From an uncultured Bryobacteraceae bacterium (GTDB lineage: Bacteria; Acidobacteriota; Terriglobia; Bryobacterales; Bryobacteraceae): 64,000 nt of DNA. Where the stretch lies: assembly GCA_937920635.1 (NCBI GenBank), contig CAKZUE010000006.1:62001-126000 (forward strand), in the 5' to 3' direction. Positions 27,214 to 34,353 of the stretch are shown here, one piece after another (positions within the stretch are counted from its first letter, which is position 1; each line of letters starts with the position of its first letter). The notes under the pieces are model-generated. The model had not been told where the DNA came from, ran no database searches, and saw only the letters and a program-made list of their open reading frames with translations. A program made the position numbers and the translations under genes.

Positions 27214-28044
27214 ATGTTTCCCTGGGTGTACGGCTTTGAATGGAACGCCGGATATCTGATCTTCCTGGGCGTGTTCTTCACGGTGGCCCTGGTGGTGGCG
27301 GGCACGGTGTTGGCCGCGCTGTGGCGGAGCTTCCGCACGGTTCGGAAGAAACAGGAAGGGCGCGTGTACTGGCACACTGCCTTTGAAGAGCTCACGCCCG
27401 AGGAGCGCCGCTGCCGGCACGCGATCACGGGCGAGTTGCCGGAGCGGTGCTGCGACCGCGAATTCGACTGCCGCGGCTGCCGCATCCACGCGCGGCTGCT
27501 GTATTCGGACGAAGCCGCGGCCCATGCCGCCGGATCCGGACAGGCTGAGGCGTGCGGTGTGGCCGTGCCGCTGGACCGCTACTACCACCGCGGCCACACC
27601 TGGGTCCGCGAAGCCGAAGACGGCACGCTGCTGGTAGGGCTGGACGATCTCGGCCGCCGCCTGCTGGGCGCGGACGGCACGGTCGAGACGCCGCCGGCGG
27701 GCGCGGAGCTGCGCGTGAACGAGCCCGCCTTCGTGGCGCGGCGCAATGGCGTCGAGGCGCGGATCCTGTCGCCGGTGGACGGGACCGTGCTCGGCCCGGC
27801 TTCAGACGGAGAGGCGCTGGTGCGCGTGCGCCCCGCGGAGGATTTCCGCACCACGCATCTGCTGCGGGGAGGCGAAGCCGTGGCCTGGATGCGTCACGAG
27901 CTGGACCGGTTGCAGGTGGCGCTGGCGGCTTCCTGCGGCGCGGCGTCGCTGGCCGATGGCGGCGCAGTGGCAGAGGATCTGGGCCGGCGGCTGACGGCGC
28001 GGGAGTTCGACACCGCCTGCGGACTGGCGTTCCTGGACGTGTGA
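27214..28044 (+). CDS. Membrane-anchored GcvH-like protein with Cys motif, last gene of the Qrc-like operon
   Basis: 276 residues. A membrane segment (about 12-36) is followed by a Cys motif: C67, C79-C80, C86 and C89 in RCRHAITGELPERCCDREFD then CRGC. The pattern CxxxFDCxxC recalls Cys motifs I associate with GcvH-like proteins of anaerobic Deltaproteobacteria (from memory, not checked). Residues 120-205 are GcvH-like (YYHRGHTWVREAEDGTLLVG; SPVDGTVLG is the lipoyl-hairpin region), but the lipoyl lysine position is glycine (RNGVEAR). It starts three bases after the NrfD stop and ends three bases before the convergent sigma-54 activator gene. It probably belongs to the complex or its assembly; no catalytic role is claimed. 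Confidence 0.78.
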   Translation: MFPWVYGFEWNAGYLIFLGVFFTVALVVAGTVLAALWRSFRTVRKKQEGRVYWHTAFEELTPEERRCRHAITGELPERCCDREFDCRGCRIHARLLYSDEAAAHAAGSGQAEACGVAVPLDRYYHRGHTWVREAEDGTLLVGLDDLGRRLLGADGTVETPPAGAELRVNEPAFVARRNGVEARILSPVDGTVLGPASDGEALVRVRPAEDFRTTHLLRGGEAVAWMRHELDRLQVALAASCGAASLADGGAVAEDLGRRLTAREFDTACGLAFLDV

Positions 28045-28047
28045 GGG

Positions 28048-29400
28048 TCAGCGCTCGATGCCGTAGCGCTTGAGCTTTTCGTAGAGCGTCGAGCGGTCGA
28101 TGCCAAGTGATGCGGCGGCCTCTTTGACGTTGCCGCCGGTGCGGCGCAGCGCCGCCTCGATCATGAGTTTCTCCATGTCGGCCAGTGTCAGGTTGTCGGG
28201 CATCTGGATTTTGGCCGCGCCATTGTTTCGCAGGAAGGAGAAGTCCTCTGCCGTGAGCGTCCTGCCACGGCAGCTCACAATGGCGCGCTCGACGGCGTTC
28301 TCCAGTTCGCGCACGTTGCCCGGCCAGGAGTGGTCCATCAGCAGGCGCATGGCATCCTGCGCAATCTCCTCCACGGGTTTGCCGAGCTCGTGCGAAATGC
28401 GCTCGACGAAGTGCCCGGCCAGCAGTGGAATGTCCTCGCGGCGCTCCCGCAGCGGCGGGATCTGGATCTCGATCACGTTGAGGCGGTAGAAGAGGTCTTC
28501 ACGGAACTTGCCTTCTTCCACGAGCGCGCGGAGGTCCTTGTGCGTGGCGGCGATCACACGCGCATCCACATGGACCTCCTCCGACCCGCCGACGCGGTAG
28601 AACGAGCGTTCCTGCAACACGCGCAGCAGGTCCGCCTGGAGCTTGGGGCCGATGTCGCCGATTTCGTCCAGGAAGATGGTGCCGCCGTCGGCGAGTTCGA
28701 ACTTGCCCTTCTTGCGCTCCGCCGCGCCGGTGAAGGCGCCCTTCTCGTAACCGAACAGCTCGCTTTCGAGCAGGGTTTCCGCCAGCGCGGCGCAACTGAC
28801 GGCGATGAAGGGTTTCTGGGCGCGGTTGCCGGAGAAATGGATGGCGCGGGCCACCAGTTCCTTGCCCGTTCCGCTCTCGCCGCGGATGAGCACGGTGCTG
28901 CGCAGGCTGGAGACTTCGCGCGCCAGCTCCAGCACCTCGAGCATCCGCGGGCTCTTGCAGATGATGTCGTGGAACTGGTAGCGGCGCTGGAGCTTCTTGC
29001 GGAGGATGAGGTTCTCGCGCTGGAGGCGTTTCACCTTGATGATGCGGCCGACCAGCAGCGAGATCTCCTCGGGGTTGCAGGGCTTGACGATGTACTCCTG
29101 GGCGCCTTCCTTGATGGCGGTGATGGCGGTGTCGACGGTGGCGTAGGCGGTGATGATGATGATGGAGGCGTCGGGATGGAGGCGGCGGATCTCCATCAGC
29201 GTGTCGATGCCGTCCATGCCGCCGGGCATTTTCAGGTCGATGAAGTAGATGGCGTAGTCGGTTTTCTTCGCCAGCTCCACCGCCTCGCGCCCGCTGGACG
29301 CGGTGTCGACGAGGTAACCGTCCTCGCGCAGCCACGCGGCCAGCGACTCGCACATGATCTCTTCATCGTCGACGACCAGGATCTGCCATTGCGGCTTCAT
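28048..29400 (-). CDS. NtrC-family sigma-54-dependent response regulator
   Basis: 450 residues from the ATG at 29400, which overlaps the archaemetzincin stop (ATGA). The receiver domain is 5-120 with D55 ([10 protein letters not shown]) and K106. The AAA+ sigma-54 interaction domain has Walker A GESGTGKE at 174-181, the sigma-54-contacting GAFTGA at 221-226 and Walker [12 protein letters not shown]. The C-terminal Fis-type HTH ends with [20 protein letters not shown]. It activates sigma-54 promoters when phosphorylated by the heme-motif kinase upstream. The candidate promoter at 21465 makes the convergent Qrc-like operon its likely target. Confidence 0.95.
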   Translation of the reverse strand: MKPQWQILVVDDEEIMCESLAAWLREDGYLVDTASSGREAVELAKKTDYAIYFIDLKMPGGMDGIDTLMEIRRLHPDASIIIITAYATVDTAITAIKEGAQEYIVKPCNPEEISLLVGRIIKVKRLQRENLILRKKLQRRYQFHDIICKSPRMLEVLELAREVSSLRSTVLIRGESGTGKELVARAIHFSGNRAQKPFIAVSCAALAETLLESELFGYEKGAFTGAAERKKGKFELADGGTIFLDEIGDIGPKLQADLLRVLQERSFYRVGGSEEVHVDARVIAATHKDLRALVEEGKFREDLFYRLNVIEIQIPPLRERREDIPLLAGHFVERISHELGKPVEEIAQDAMRLLMDHSWPGNVRELENAVERAIVSCRGRTLTAEDFSFLRNNGAAKIQMPDNLTLADMEKLMIEAALRRTGGNVKEAAASLGIDRSTLYEKLKRYGIER

Positions 29401-29942
29401 GCGGACACCTCCCGGAGGCGCGCCGCGCAGGACGGGCACGGCGCCTCCCCTTTCAGATCGATCTGTCCCACCTGCACCGACAGCCGCATGACGCAGCCCG
29501 GCGAGGAGCAGTGCACCAGCCCGAGCAGATGCCCCGCCTCATGCACCGCCTCCTTGCGCGCGCGCTCCAGCAGCAGCGCTTCGTTGCCTGGCAGGCCGTA
29601 GAATTCCTGCCGCAGCCGCGCCACCGACACCACGCCCGCGCGTCCCTTCAACTGCGCCTGCCCGTAAACGAAGCTGAGCATGGGGATGAACAGATCCACG
29701 CCCGTCACCGCCAGCGCTTTCGGGATGCCCTCCGGCAGCGAGGCAAGGACGCTTTCGAGCACCGCCGGCGCGCTCCATTGCGCGCGGCGGGCGTCGTAGG
29801 CGCCCTGCGGGATCTCCAGGGGCTTGAGCCCCGCCACGCGGACGGGCAGGCATTGCTCAAGAGCCGCGGCCATCGCCGGGATCACGCCTTGCGGCACGGC
29901 GCGGTCTTCGGGCGTTCTCAATTCGAAGACGCCCACGACCAT
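29397..29942 (-). CDS. amzA: Archaemetzincin-type zinc metalloprotease (peptidase M54)
   Basis: 181 residues from the ATG at 29942 (a GTG one codon earlier is possible). It holds the full archaemetzincin signature: HEAGHLLGLVHC with H134, E135, H138 and H144, then C145, C150, M152, and a CPSC at 169-172. The histidines bind catalytic zinc and the four cysteines a structural zinc in the family. There is no signal peptide, so it should be cytoplasmic. Substrates of bacterial archaemetzincins are not established. Its ATG overlaps the kinase stop (TGATG) and its stop overlaps the regulator start (ATGA). A protease locked between a kinase and its regulator is unusual and suggests a role in the signalling circuit. 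Confidence 0.9.
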   Translation of the reverse strand: MVVGVFELRTPEDRAVPQGVIPAMAAALEQCLPVRVAGLKPLEIPQGAYDARRAQWSAPAVLESVLASLPEGIPKALAVTGVDLFIPMLSFVYGQAQLKGRAGVVSVARLRQEFYGLPGNEALLLERARKEAVHEAGHLLGLVHCSSPGCVMRLSVQVGQIDLKGEAPCPSCAARLREVSA

Positions 29943-31555
29943 CACCCCCGCACCGCCCCGGACGCCTCGGTCACGGGCGTCTTCTGCAAAGGCAGGCTGA
30001 CCGTGAAGGTGGTTCCCTGGCCGGGGCGGCTCTGCACTTCGATCTCGCCCAGATGCGCCTGGACGATGCCGTAGGTCACCGCCAGCCCCAACCCCACGCC
30101 CTTGCCTTCGGGTTTGGTGGTGAAGAAGGGATCAAAGATCTTCGGCAGCACCTCCGGCGGAATCCCCTCGCCGTCGTCGGTGACGCGGATGAAGACCTCG
30201 CTGTCGCGGCGTCCGGTTTCGACCCGGAGAGTGCCCCTGCCGTGCGGCTGCATCGCCTCGGCGGCGTTCAGGGCGAGATTCAGGATCACCTGCTGCATCT
30301 GCGAGCGGTCGCACAGCACCGGCGGCAGGGCCGGATCCAGTTGCAGTTGCACCTCTACGTTGGCGAGCTTGAACTTGTGCGACACCAGCGAAAGGGTGGA
30401 TTCAATCACCTGGTTGAGGTTGGTTTCTATGTGATGCGGGGCTGAGCGGCGGGAGAAAGCCAGCAGGTCGCCGACGATGCGCCCCACGCGCGTGGTCTCC
30501 GAAGCGATCTGCCCCAGGTAGCGGCGGAAGTCCGCCAGCCGCTCCGGCGGCACGCCGTCTTCGCGCAGCAGGCGCTCCATCAGTTTGGCCAGGTTCAGCA
30601 CGCCGGCCACGGGGTTGTTGATCTCATGGGCGACGCTGGCGGCAAGCTGGCCGAGCGAGGCCAGCCGGTCGCTTTGCATGAGCTTCTGGTGGGCGCTTTT
30701 CAGTTCCCGCGTCCGCTGCTCGACCTTTTCCTCCAGCTCCTGGGTGAAGCTGTTGATGCGGTCCATGGCGTCCTTGAGCCGCACCCGCATGACTTCGAAG
30801 GCGCGCGCCAGGTCGGTGATCTCGCCGGCATGATCCGGGATTTCGACGGGGTGGTCCAGCTCCATGCGGCTGATCGACTCCGTGCTGGCGATCAGCCGCT
30901 GGATCGGCTGGCTGAAAAACCGGCGGGCGAAGAAATAAATCAGCGGGCAGATCAGCAGGATCTCGCCAATGGCGCGCACGGCGATGCGCGTCTGCATGTT
31001 GGCCAGTTCCTCGTCCACGGTATCGAGCTTCAGGCTCACTTCCAGCACCCCGAGCACCCGCACCTGCGGCGGATGGGCGTGGCAGTCGGCGTTGCTGCAC
31101 TGCCGTTCGTTCGGGATGGGCGTGATCACCGACAGCCGCCGCGGACCTTCCGTGCGTTCGTGGATCTCCACCCGCTCGCGCAGCGACAGCGCAGGAAGCT
31201 GCAGCCCTTGCCGGTGGCACCGCGAACATTGCGGATCCTCGAGGGCAAACCGCTGTCCTACGTCCTCCTGATTCGTAGAGAACGTCACCTCACCCTGCCC
31301 GTTGAACAGCCGCAGCCGGTCGATGCCCTGCTTCTCGGCGATGGTCCGCATTGTCTGGTAGACGTCGTCGCGGCGGTCGGCGAGCATGGCATGCCAGGTG
31401 GCCGAGGTGATGCTGCCGGATAGCTGATCGGCGCCCGCGATCACCACGTCCAGCATGTGGCGCTCCTCGGCGCGGTAGATCGTGTAGCCGGAGATCACGG
31501 CGATGACGCCCACCACCGCGGCCACCGCCAGCATGAGTTTGGTGACCAGGCGCAT
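29942..31555 (-). CDS. Sensor histidine kinase with periplasmic heme c-like motifs
   Basis: 537 residues from the ATG at 31555 (AGGAG upstream); the longer open frame upstream lacks similarity. Membrane helix 5-25; periplasmic sensor about 30-190 containing CSRCH (110-114) and a CX4CH motif, CSNADCH (153-159); helix 196-212; HAMP to about 265; coiled coil 268-295; HisKA with H310 (ASVAHEINNPVAG); and a full HATPase (NLALNAAEAMQP, VTDDGEGIPPE, GKGVGLGLAV). Periplasmic CXXCH sites in a kinase suggest covalent heme sensing redox state, oxygen, NO or periplasmic cytochromes. It heads the kinase-protease-activator unit that faces the Qrc-like operon. Confidence 0.93.
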   Translation of the reverse strand: MRLVTKLMLAVAAVVGVIAVISGYTIYRAEERHMLDVVIAGADQLSGSITSATWHAMLADRRDDVYQTMRTIAEKQGIDRLRLFNGQGEVTFSTNQEDVGQRFALEDPQCSRCHRQGLQLPALSLRERVEIHERTEGPRRLSVITPIPNERQCSNADCHAHPPQVRVLGVLEVSLKLDTVDEELANMQTRIAVRAIGEILLICPLIYFFARRFFSQPIQRLIASTESISRMELDHPVEIPDHAGEITDLARAFEVMRVRLKDAMDRINSFTQELEEKVEQRTRELKSAHQKLMQSDRLASLGQLAASVAHEINNPVAGVLNLAKLMERLLREDGVPPERLADFRRYLGQIASETTRVGRIVGDLLAFSRRSAPHHIETNLNQVIESTLSLVSHKFKLANVEVQLQLDPALPPVLCDRSQMQQVILNLALNAAEAMQPHGRGTLRVETGRRDSEVFIRVTDDGEGIPPEVLPKIFDPFFTTKPEGKGVGLGLAVTYGIVQAHLGEIEVQSRPGQGTTFTVSLPLQKTPVTEASGAVRG

Positions 31556-31574
31556 ATAGGACTCTCCTGTCTGA

Positions 31575-31580
31575 ATTATA
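31575..31580 (-). promoter_or_regulatory. Candidate -10 box of the kinase operon
   Basis: A perfect TATAAT reads on the minus strand 20 bases upstream of the kinase ATG. No recognisable -35 box lies 16-18 bases further up, and the leader would be about 13 nt, just enough for the AGGAG site. This is weak support only. Confidence 0.3.
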
Positions 31581-31608
31581 CGGGGCTGGCCGGTTCGCGG
31601 GGGGGCGT

Positions 31609-32838
31609 TCAGGCGTCCAATTCCGGTGCGGGGCTGACCACCGTCACGCCGCTGGGCGTCACGTGATGGCCGGCGGCGCGGTCTCGGCTGGGATCTTCGC
31701 CGATGACGGAACCCTCCGGGATCTGGACGCCGCTGTCGATGATCGCCCGCCGGATGCGCGAATAGCGCCCGACATTGACGCCATGAAGCAGAATCGAGTC
31801 CTCGATGTCGCAATAGGAGTTCACGCGCACGCCGGGACTGAGGATCGAGTGATGGACGCGTCCGCCGGAGACGATGACGCCCGGTGCGACGATGGAATCG
31901 GTGGCCACGCCCATGCGGCGTCCGCCCTGGGCGAAGACGAACTTCGCCGGGGGCGCCTGCGGCATGCGGGTGCGGATGGGCCAATCGGTGTCGTAGAGAT
32001 TGAATTCCGGCGTTACGCTGACCAGGTCCATGTTGGCCTCGTAGTAGGCATCGATGGTGCCGACGTCGCGCCAGTAGCGCACGCACTTGCGGTTCAGGTC
32101 GCGGAAATCATAAGCGGCCACTCTGTGCGAGCCGATCAGCGCCGGCAGCACGTTCTTGCCGAAGTCATGCTCGGAATCCGGATCCGCGGCATCCGCCCGC
32201 AGCGCCTCCAGAAGCACCGGCGTCCGGAAGATGTAGATCCCCATCGAAGCGGAGATCATGTTCGGGTCGAACGCCGACCGGACGGGACGGCCATGCTGGG
32301 GTTTTTCTTCGAAGCCGCGGACACGGAAGGTGGCCGGATCGATGTCCACCACGCCGAAGCGCGGCGCTTCCGAAGGATCCACCTGGATGGTGGCGATGGT
32401 GACGTCCGCCCCGTGGCGCAGATGGCATTCCACCATCTCGCGGTAGTCCATCTTGTAGATGTGGTCGGCGGCCAGGATGAGCACGAGGTCGGGCTTCTCG
32501 ACCACGATGCTTTCGATGTTCTGGTAGACGGCGTCCGCCGTGCCCAGATACCAGTCGGAATGGATGCGCTTCATCGGAGGGATCACTTCGATGAACTCGC
32601 CCATTTCTCCTGAAAACAGATCCCATCCCTCGCGAATATGGCGGGTTAATTCCAGGGATTTGTACTGAGTGAGGCAAAAAATCCGGCGCAGGCCCGAATT
32701 GACGCAGTTGGACAGCGTGAAGTCGATGATGCGGTAATAGCTGCCGAACGGCACGGCCGGTTTCGCCGTCCGCCGGGTGAGAGGATACAGCCGCTCGCCC
32801 GCGCCGCCAGCCAGCAGGATGGCGAGGAGGCTCTGCAT
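31609..32838 (-). CDS. glgC: Glucose-1-phosphate adenylyltransferase (ADP-glucose pyrophosphorylase)
   Basis: 409 residues from the ATG at 32838 (MQSLLAILLAGGAGERLYPL). The nucleotidyltransferase domain has the pyrophosphorylase loop LAGGAGERLYPLTRRTAKPAV, then NSGLRRIFCLTQYKS, and HSDWYLGTADAVYQN, and the sugar-phosphate lysine and neighbours in FEEKP and ISASMGIYIF. A C-terminal left-handed beta-helix follows (ISGGRVHHSILSPGV-type hexapeptides). It makes ADP-glucose from ATP and glucose-1-phosphate for glycogen synthesis and is usually allosterically regulated. No glgA or glgB is in the window. It is downstream of the TIG-domain gene on the same strand. Confidence 0.97.
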   Translation of the reverse strand: MQSLLAILLAGGAGERLYPLTRRTAKPAVPFGSYYRIIDFTLSNCVNSGLRRIFCLTQYKSLELTRHIREGWDLFSGEMGEFIEVIPPMKRIHSDWYLGTADAVYQNIESIVVEKPDLVLILAADHIYKMDYREMVECHLRHGADVTIATIQVDPSEAPRFGVVDIDPATFRVRGFEEKPQHGRPVRSAFDPNMISASMGIYIFRTPVLLEALRADAADPDSEHDFGKNVLPALIGSHRVAAYDFRDLNRKCVRYWRDVGTIDAYYEANMDLVSVTPEFNLYDTDWPIRTRMPQAPPAKFVFAQGGRRMGVATDSIVAPGVIVSGGRVHHSILSPGVRVNSYCDIEDSILLHGVNVGRYSRIRRAIIDSGVQIPEGSVIGEDPSRDRAAGHHVTPSGVTVVSPAPELDA

Positions 32839-32952
32839 CACTTTCCAGAATACCCGCTTTCCACCCCTTGCCCCGGCGGGTGCTGTGCCGATAAGGGGAA
32901 TCCGTCTCCGCTCCTGCAAGAAGCGGCTTCGCGGGGCGGGATGGCAGCTCCG

Positions 32953-33309
32953 CTATTCTTCCACTTCGAACCGCACCGGTTGTTCGATCAGCTTGGGTTC
33001 TTTGCCGCGGGTCAGGACCATCAGGCGATACCGGGTGCCCGGCTTGGCCCCTTTCGGGATCACGCTCTTCAGCGTCGTGGCGTCCTGCTCTTTGATCGCC
33101 ATCTCAATATCGTTCTGGCCGTCGGTGAGGTACAACTTGGCCACGTGTTGCTTGTCCAGGTTCTCGCCCGTTACGACGATCTCCGTGCCGATCTTCCCGC
33201 TCATCGGTTCCACCGACGTGCACCGCGGGATCGGCTCCTGGGCGATGGCAGGAGGAGCGGCAAGGATTCCCACCAGCAGCGCCGCCAGCAACATGAGAGA
33301 CAACCGCAT
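32953..33309 (-). CDS. Small secreted TIG/IPT-like protein
   Basis: 118 residues: a signal peptide (LMLLAALLVGILAAPPAIAQ) and then one Ig-like TIG/IPT module (SVEPMSGKIGTEIVVTGENL, typical of the fold's first strands and GTxVxITGxxF loop). No catalytic residues are seen, and the function is unknown. The gene has a strong ribosome site (AGGAGG) and the best sigma-70-like promoter in the window (33387-33415), so high expression is likely. It lies between a LuxR-type regulator and glgC, all on the minus strand. Confidence 0.85.
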   Translation of the reverse strand: MRLSLMLLAALLVGILAAPPAIAQEPIPRCTSVEPMSGKIGTEIVVTGENLDKQHVAKLYLTDGQNDIEMAIKEQDATTLKSVIPKGAKPGTRYRLMVLTRGKEPKLIEQPVRFEVEE

Positions 33310-33386
33310 CTGAAATTCCTCCTACTTCGATCCTAGGCTCCGCCATGGCCGAATGCAAGAGGGAAGAGTCAGGATTTCGAGGAAGA

Positions 33387-33415
33387 ATTCTACATCTTGC
33401 AGGCAAGAGCTTCAA
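33387..33415 (-). promoter_or_regulatory. Sigma-70-type promoter of the TIG-domain gene
   Basis: TTGAAG (33410-33415) and TAGAAT (33387-33392) are separated by exactly 17 bases on the minus strand. The start would be near 33380, with a leader of about 70 nt before the ATG at 33309. Confidence 0.6.
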
Positions 33416-33458
33416 TCCGCCGCAAACAGCCACCCTCACGCAATGGAATGTAGCCGTT

Positions 33459-33477
33459 GGCGGCTTCCGTGGCCGCC
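33459..33477 (-). terminator. Possible hairpin downstream of the LuxR-type regulator
   Basis: A GGCGGC/GCCGCC stem with a 7-nt loop lies 10 bp past the regulator's stop on the minus strand. No T-run follows, so it may only attenuate transcription. Confidence 0.35.
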
Positions 33478-33487
33478 TGGGCCCGCG

Positions 33488-34219
33488 TCACCGCTCGCTG
33501 TCGGGCAGGTGCAGCCCCTTGTGAATCGCGTACAGCGCCAGTTCCAGACGGTCGGACACGCCGAGCTTGTCGAAGATGTTGTGGAGATGATTTTTCACCG
33601 TCTGTTCGCTGATGAACATCTTCTCCGCCATCTCCTTGTTCTTGTAGCCCTGCGCCACCAAAGCCACAATCTCGCGCTCGCGCGCGCTCAGTGGAGACCG
33701 CTCCCGCACCCTGCCGCCCTGCACGGGCGCCGGTTCCGCCGCCGGCGAAGCAAATTGCCGCATCACGGCGGCGGTCGTCTGCGAATCCAGCCAGATCTCG
33801 CCCGACTGCACCTTGCGGATGCTCTTGACGATGAGTTCCGACGCCGTCTGCTTCAGCACGATGCCCCGCGCGCCCAGCTTCATCGCCTGCACAAACTCGT
33901 TCTTGTCCTCGCTGGCTGTCAGGATGATGACTTTCGCCGGACAGCCCTTCTCCTGCAAGGTCTGAAGCGTTGTGATGCCGTCCAGGTTGGGCATGCGCAG
34001 ATCGAGCAGAATGATGTCCGGCTGGTGCTGCGCCACCTGATCGAGCACTTCGCGCCCGTCCGATGCTACCGCGACTACTTCGATGTCGTCTTCCAGGCTC
34101 AGCAGCTTCTTCAGCCCGTCGCGGACAATCGGGTGGTCGTCGGCGATCATCACCCGGATCTTTCCGCCGCTGGAGGGATTCTCAGCCTGTTCCTGTGTCG
34201 GTTTTTCGGTCGGGCTCAT
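33488..34219 (-). CDS. NarL/LuxR-family response regulator
   Basis: 243 residues from the ATG at 34219, with GGAGG four bases upstream. A short disordered N-terminus is followed by a receiver domain, residues 20-140, with DD at 27-28 and D73 (IILLDLRMPNLD). A linker follows (about 155-175, with PAAEPAPVQGG), then a LuxR HTH (LSAREREIVALVAQGYKNKE, then QTVKNHLHNIFDKLGV). No kinase gene adjoins, so it is an orphan here. Its own promoter contains an AGTACT palindrome in the spacer, which could be an autoregulatory site. Confidence 0.93.
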   Translation of the reverse strand: MSPTEKPTQEQAENPSSGGKIRVMIADDHPIVRDGLKKLLSLEDDIEVVAVASDGREVLDQVAQHQPDIILLDLRMPNLDGITTLQTLQEKGCPAKVIILTASEDKNEFVQAMKLGARGIVLKQTASELIVKSIRKVQSGEIWLDSQTTAAVMRQFASPAAEPAPVQGGRVRERSPLSAREREIVALVAQGYKNKEMAEKMFISEQTVKNHLHNIFDKLGVSDRLELALYAIHKGLHLPDSER

Positions 34220-34248
34220 GGTACCTCCGGCCAAGCTTCCTCTTTTCA

Positions 34249-34277
34249 ATTCTAGGAAGACCCAGTACTAAAGTAAA
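34249..34277 (-). promoter_or_regulatory. Sigma-70-type promoter with AGTACT palindrome in the spacer
   Basis: On the minus strand TTTACT (34272-34277) and TAGAAT (34249-34254) are 17 bases apart, upstream of the LuxR-type regulator. The palindrome AGTACT, in the octamer AGTACTAA at 34264-34271, sits in the spacer. A second AGTACTAA lies at 34334-34341, 70 bp away. The pair may be operators. Confidence 0.5.
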
Positions 34278-34353
34278 CTACGCAGTCGCCCTACGTTTTT
34301 TGCCGCCGAGACCTGATTCCTGCCTCGGGTGAAAGTACTAAGGCACCGGGCGC

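Noticed and set aside
21828-28044. A true glycine cleavage system
   Set aside because: Two GcvH-like domains are present, but both lack the lipoyl lysine, and no gcvP or gcvT is near.
31556-32086. 177-residue N-terminal extension of the heme-motif kinase
   Set aside because: It lies opposite the end of glgC in an Arg/His-rich frame. The ATG at 31555 has AGGAG and is followed directly by a membrane helix.
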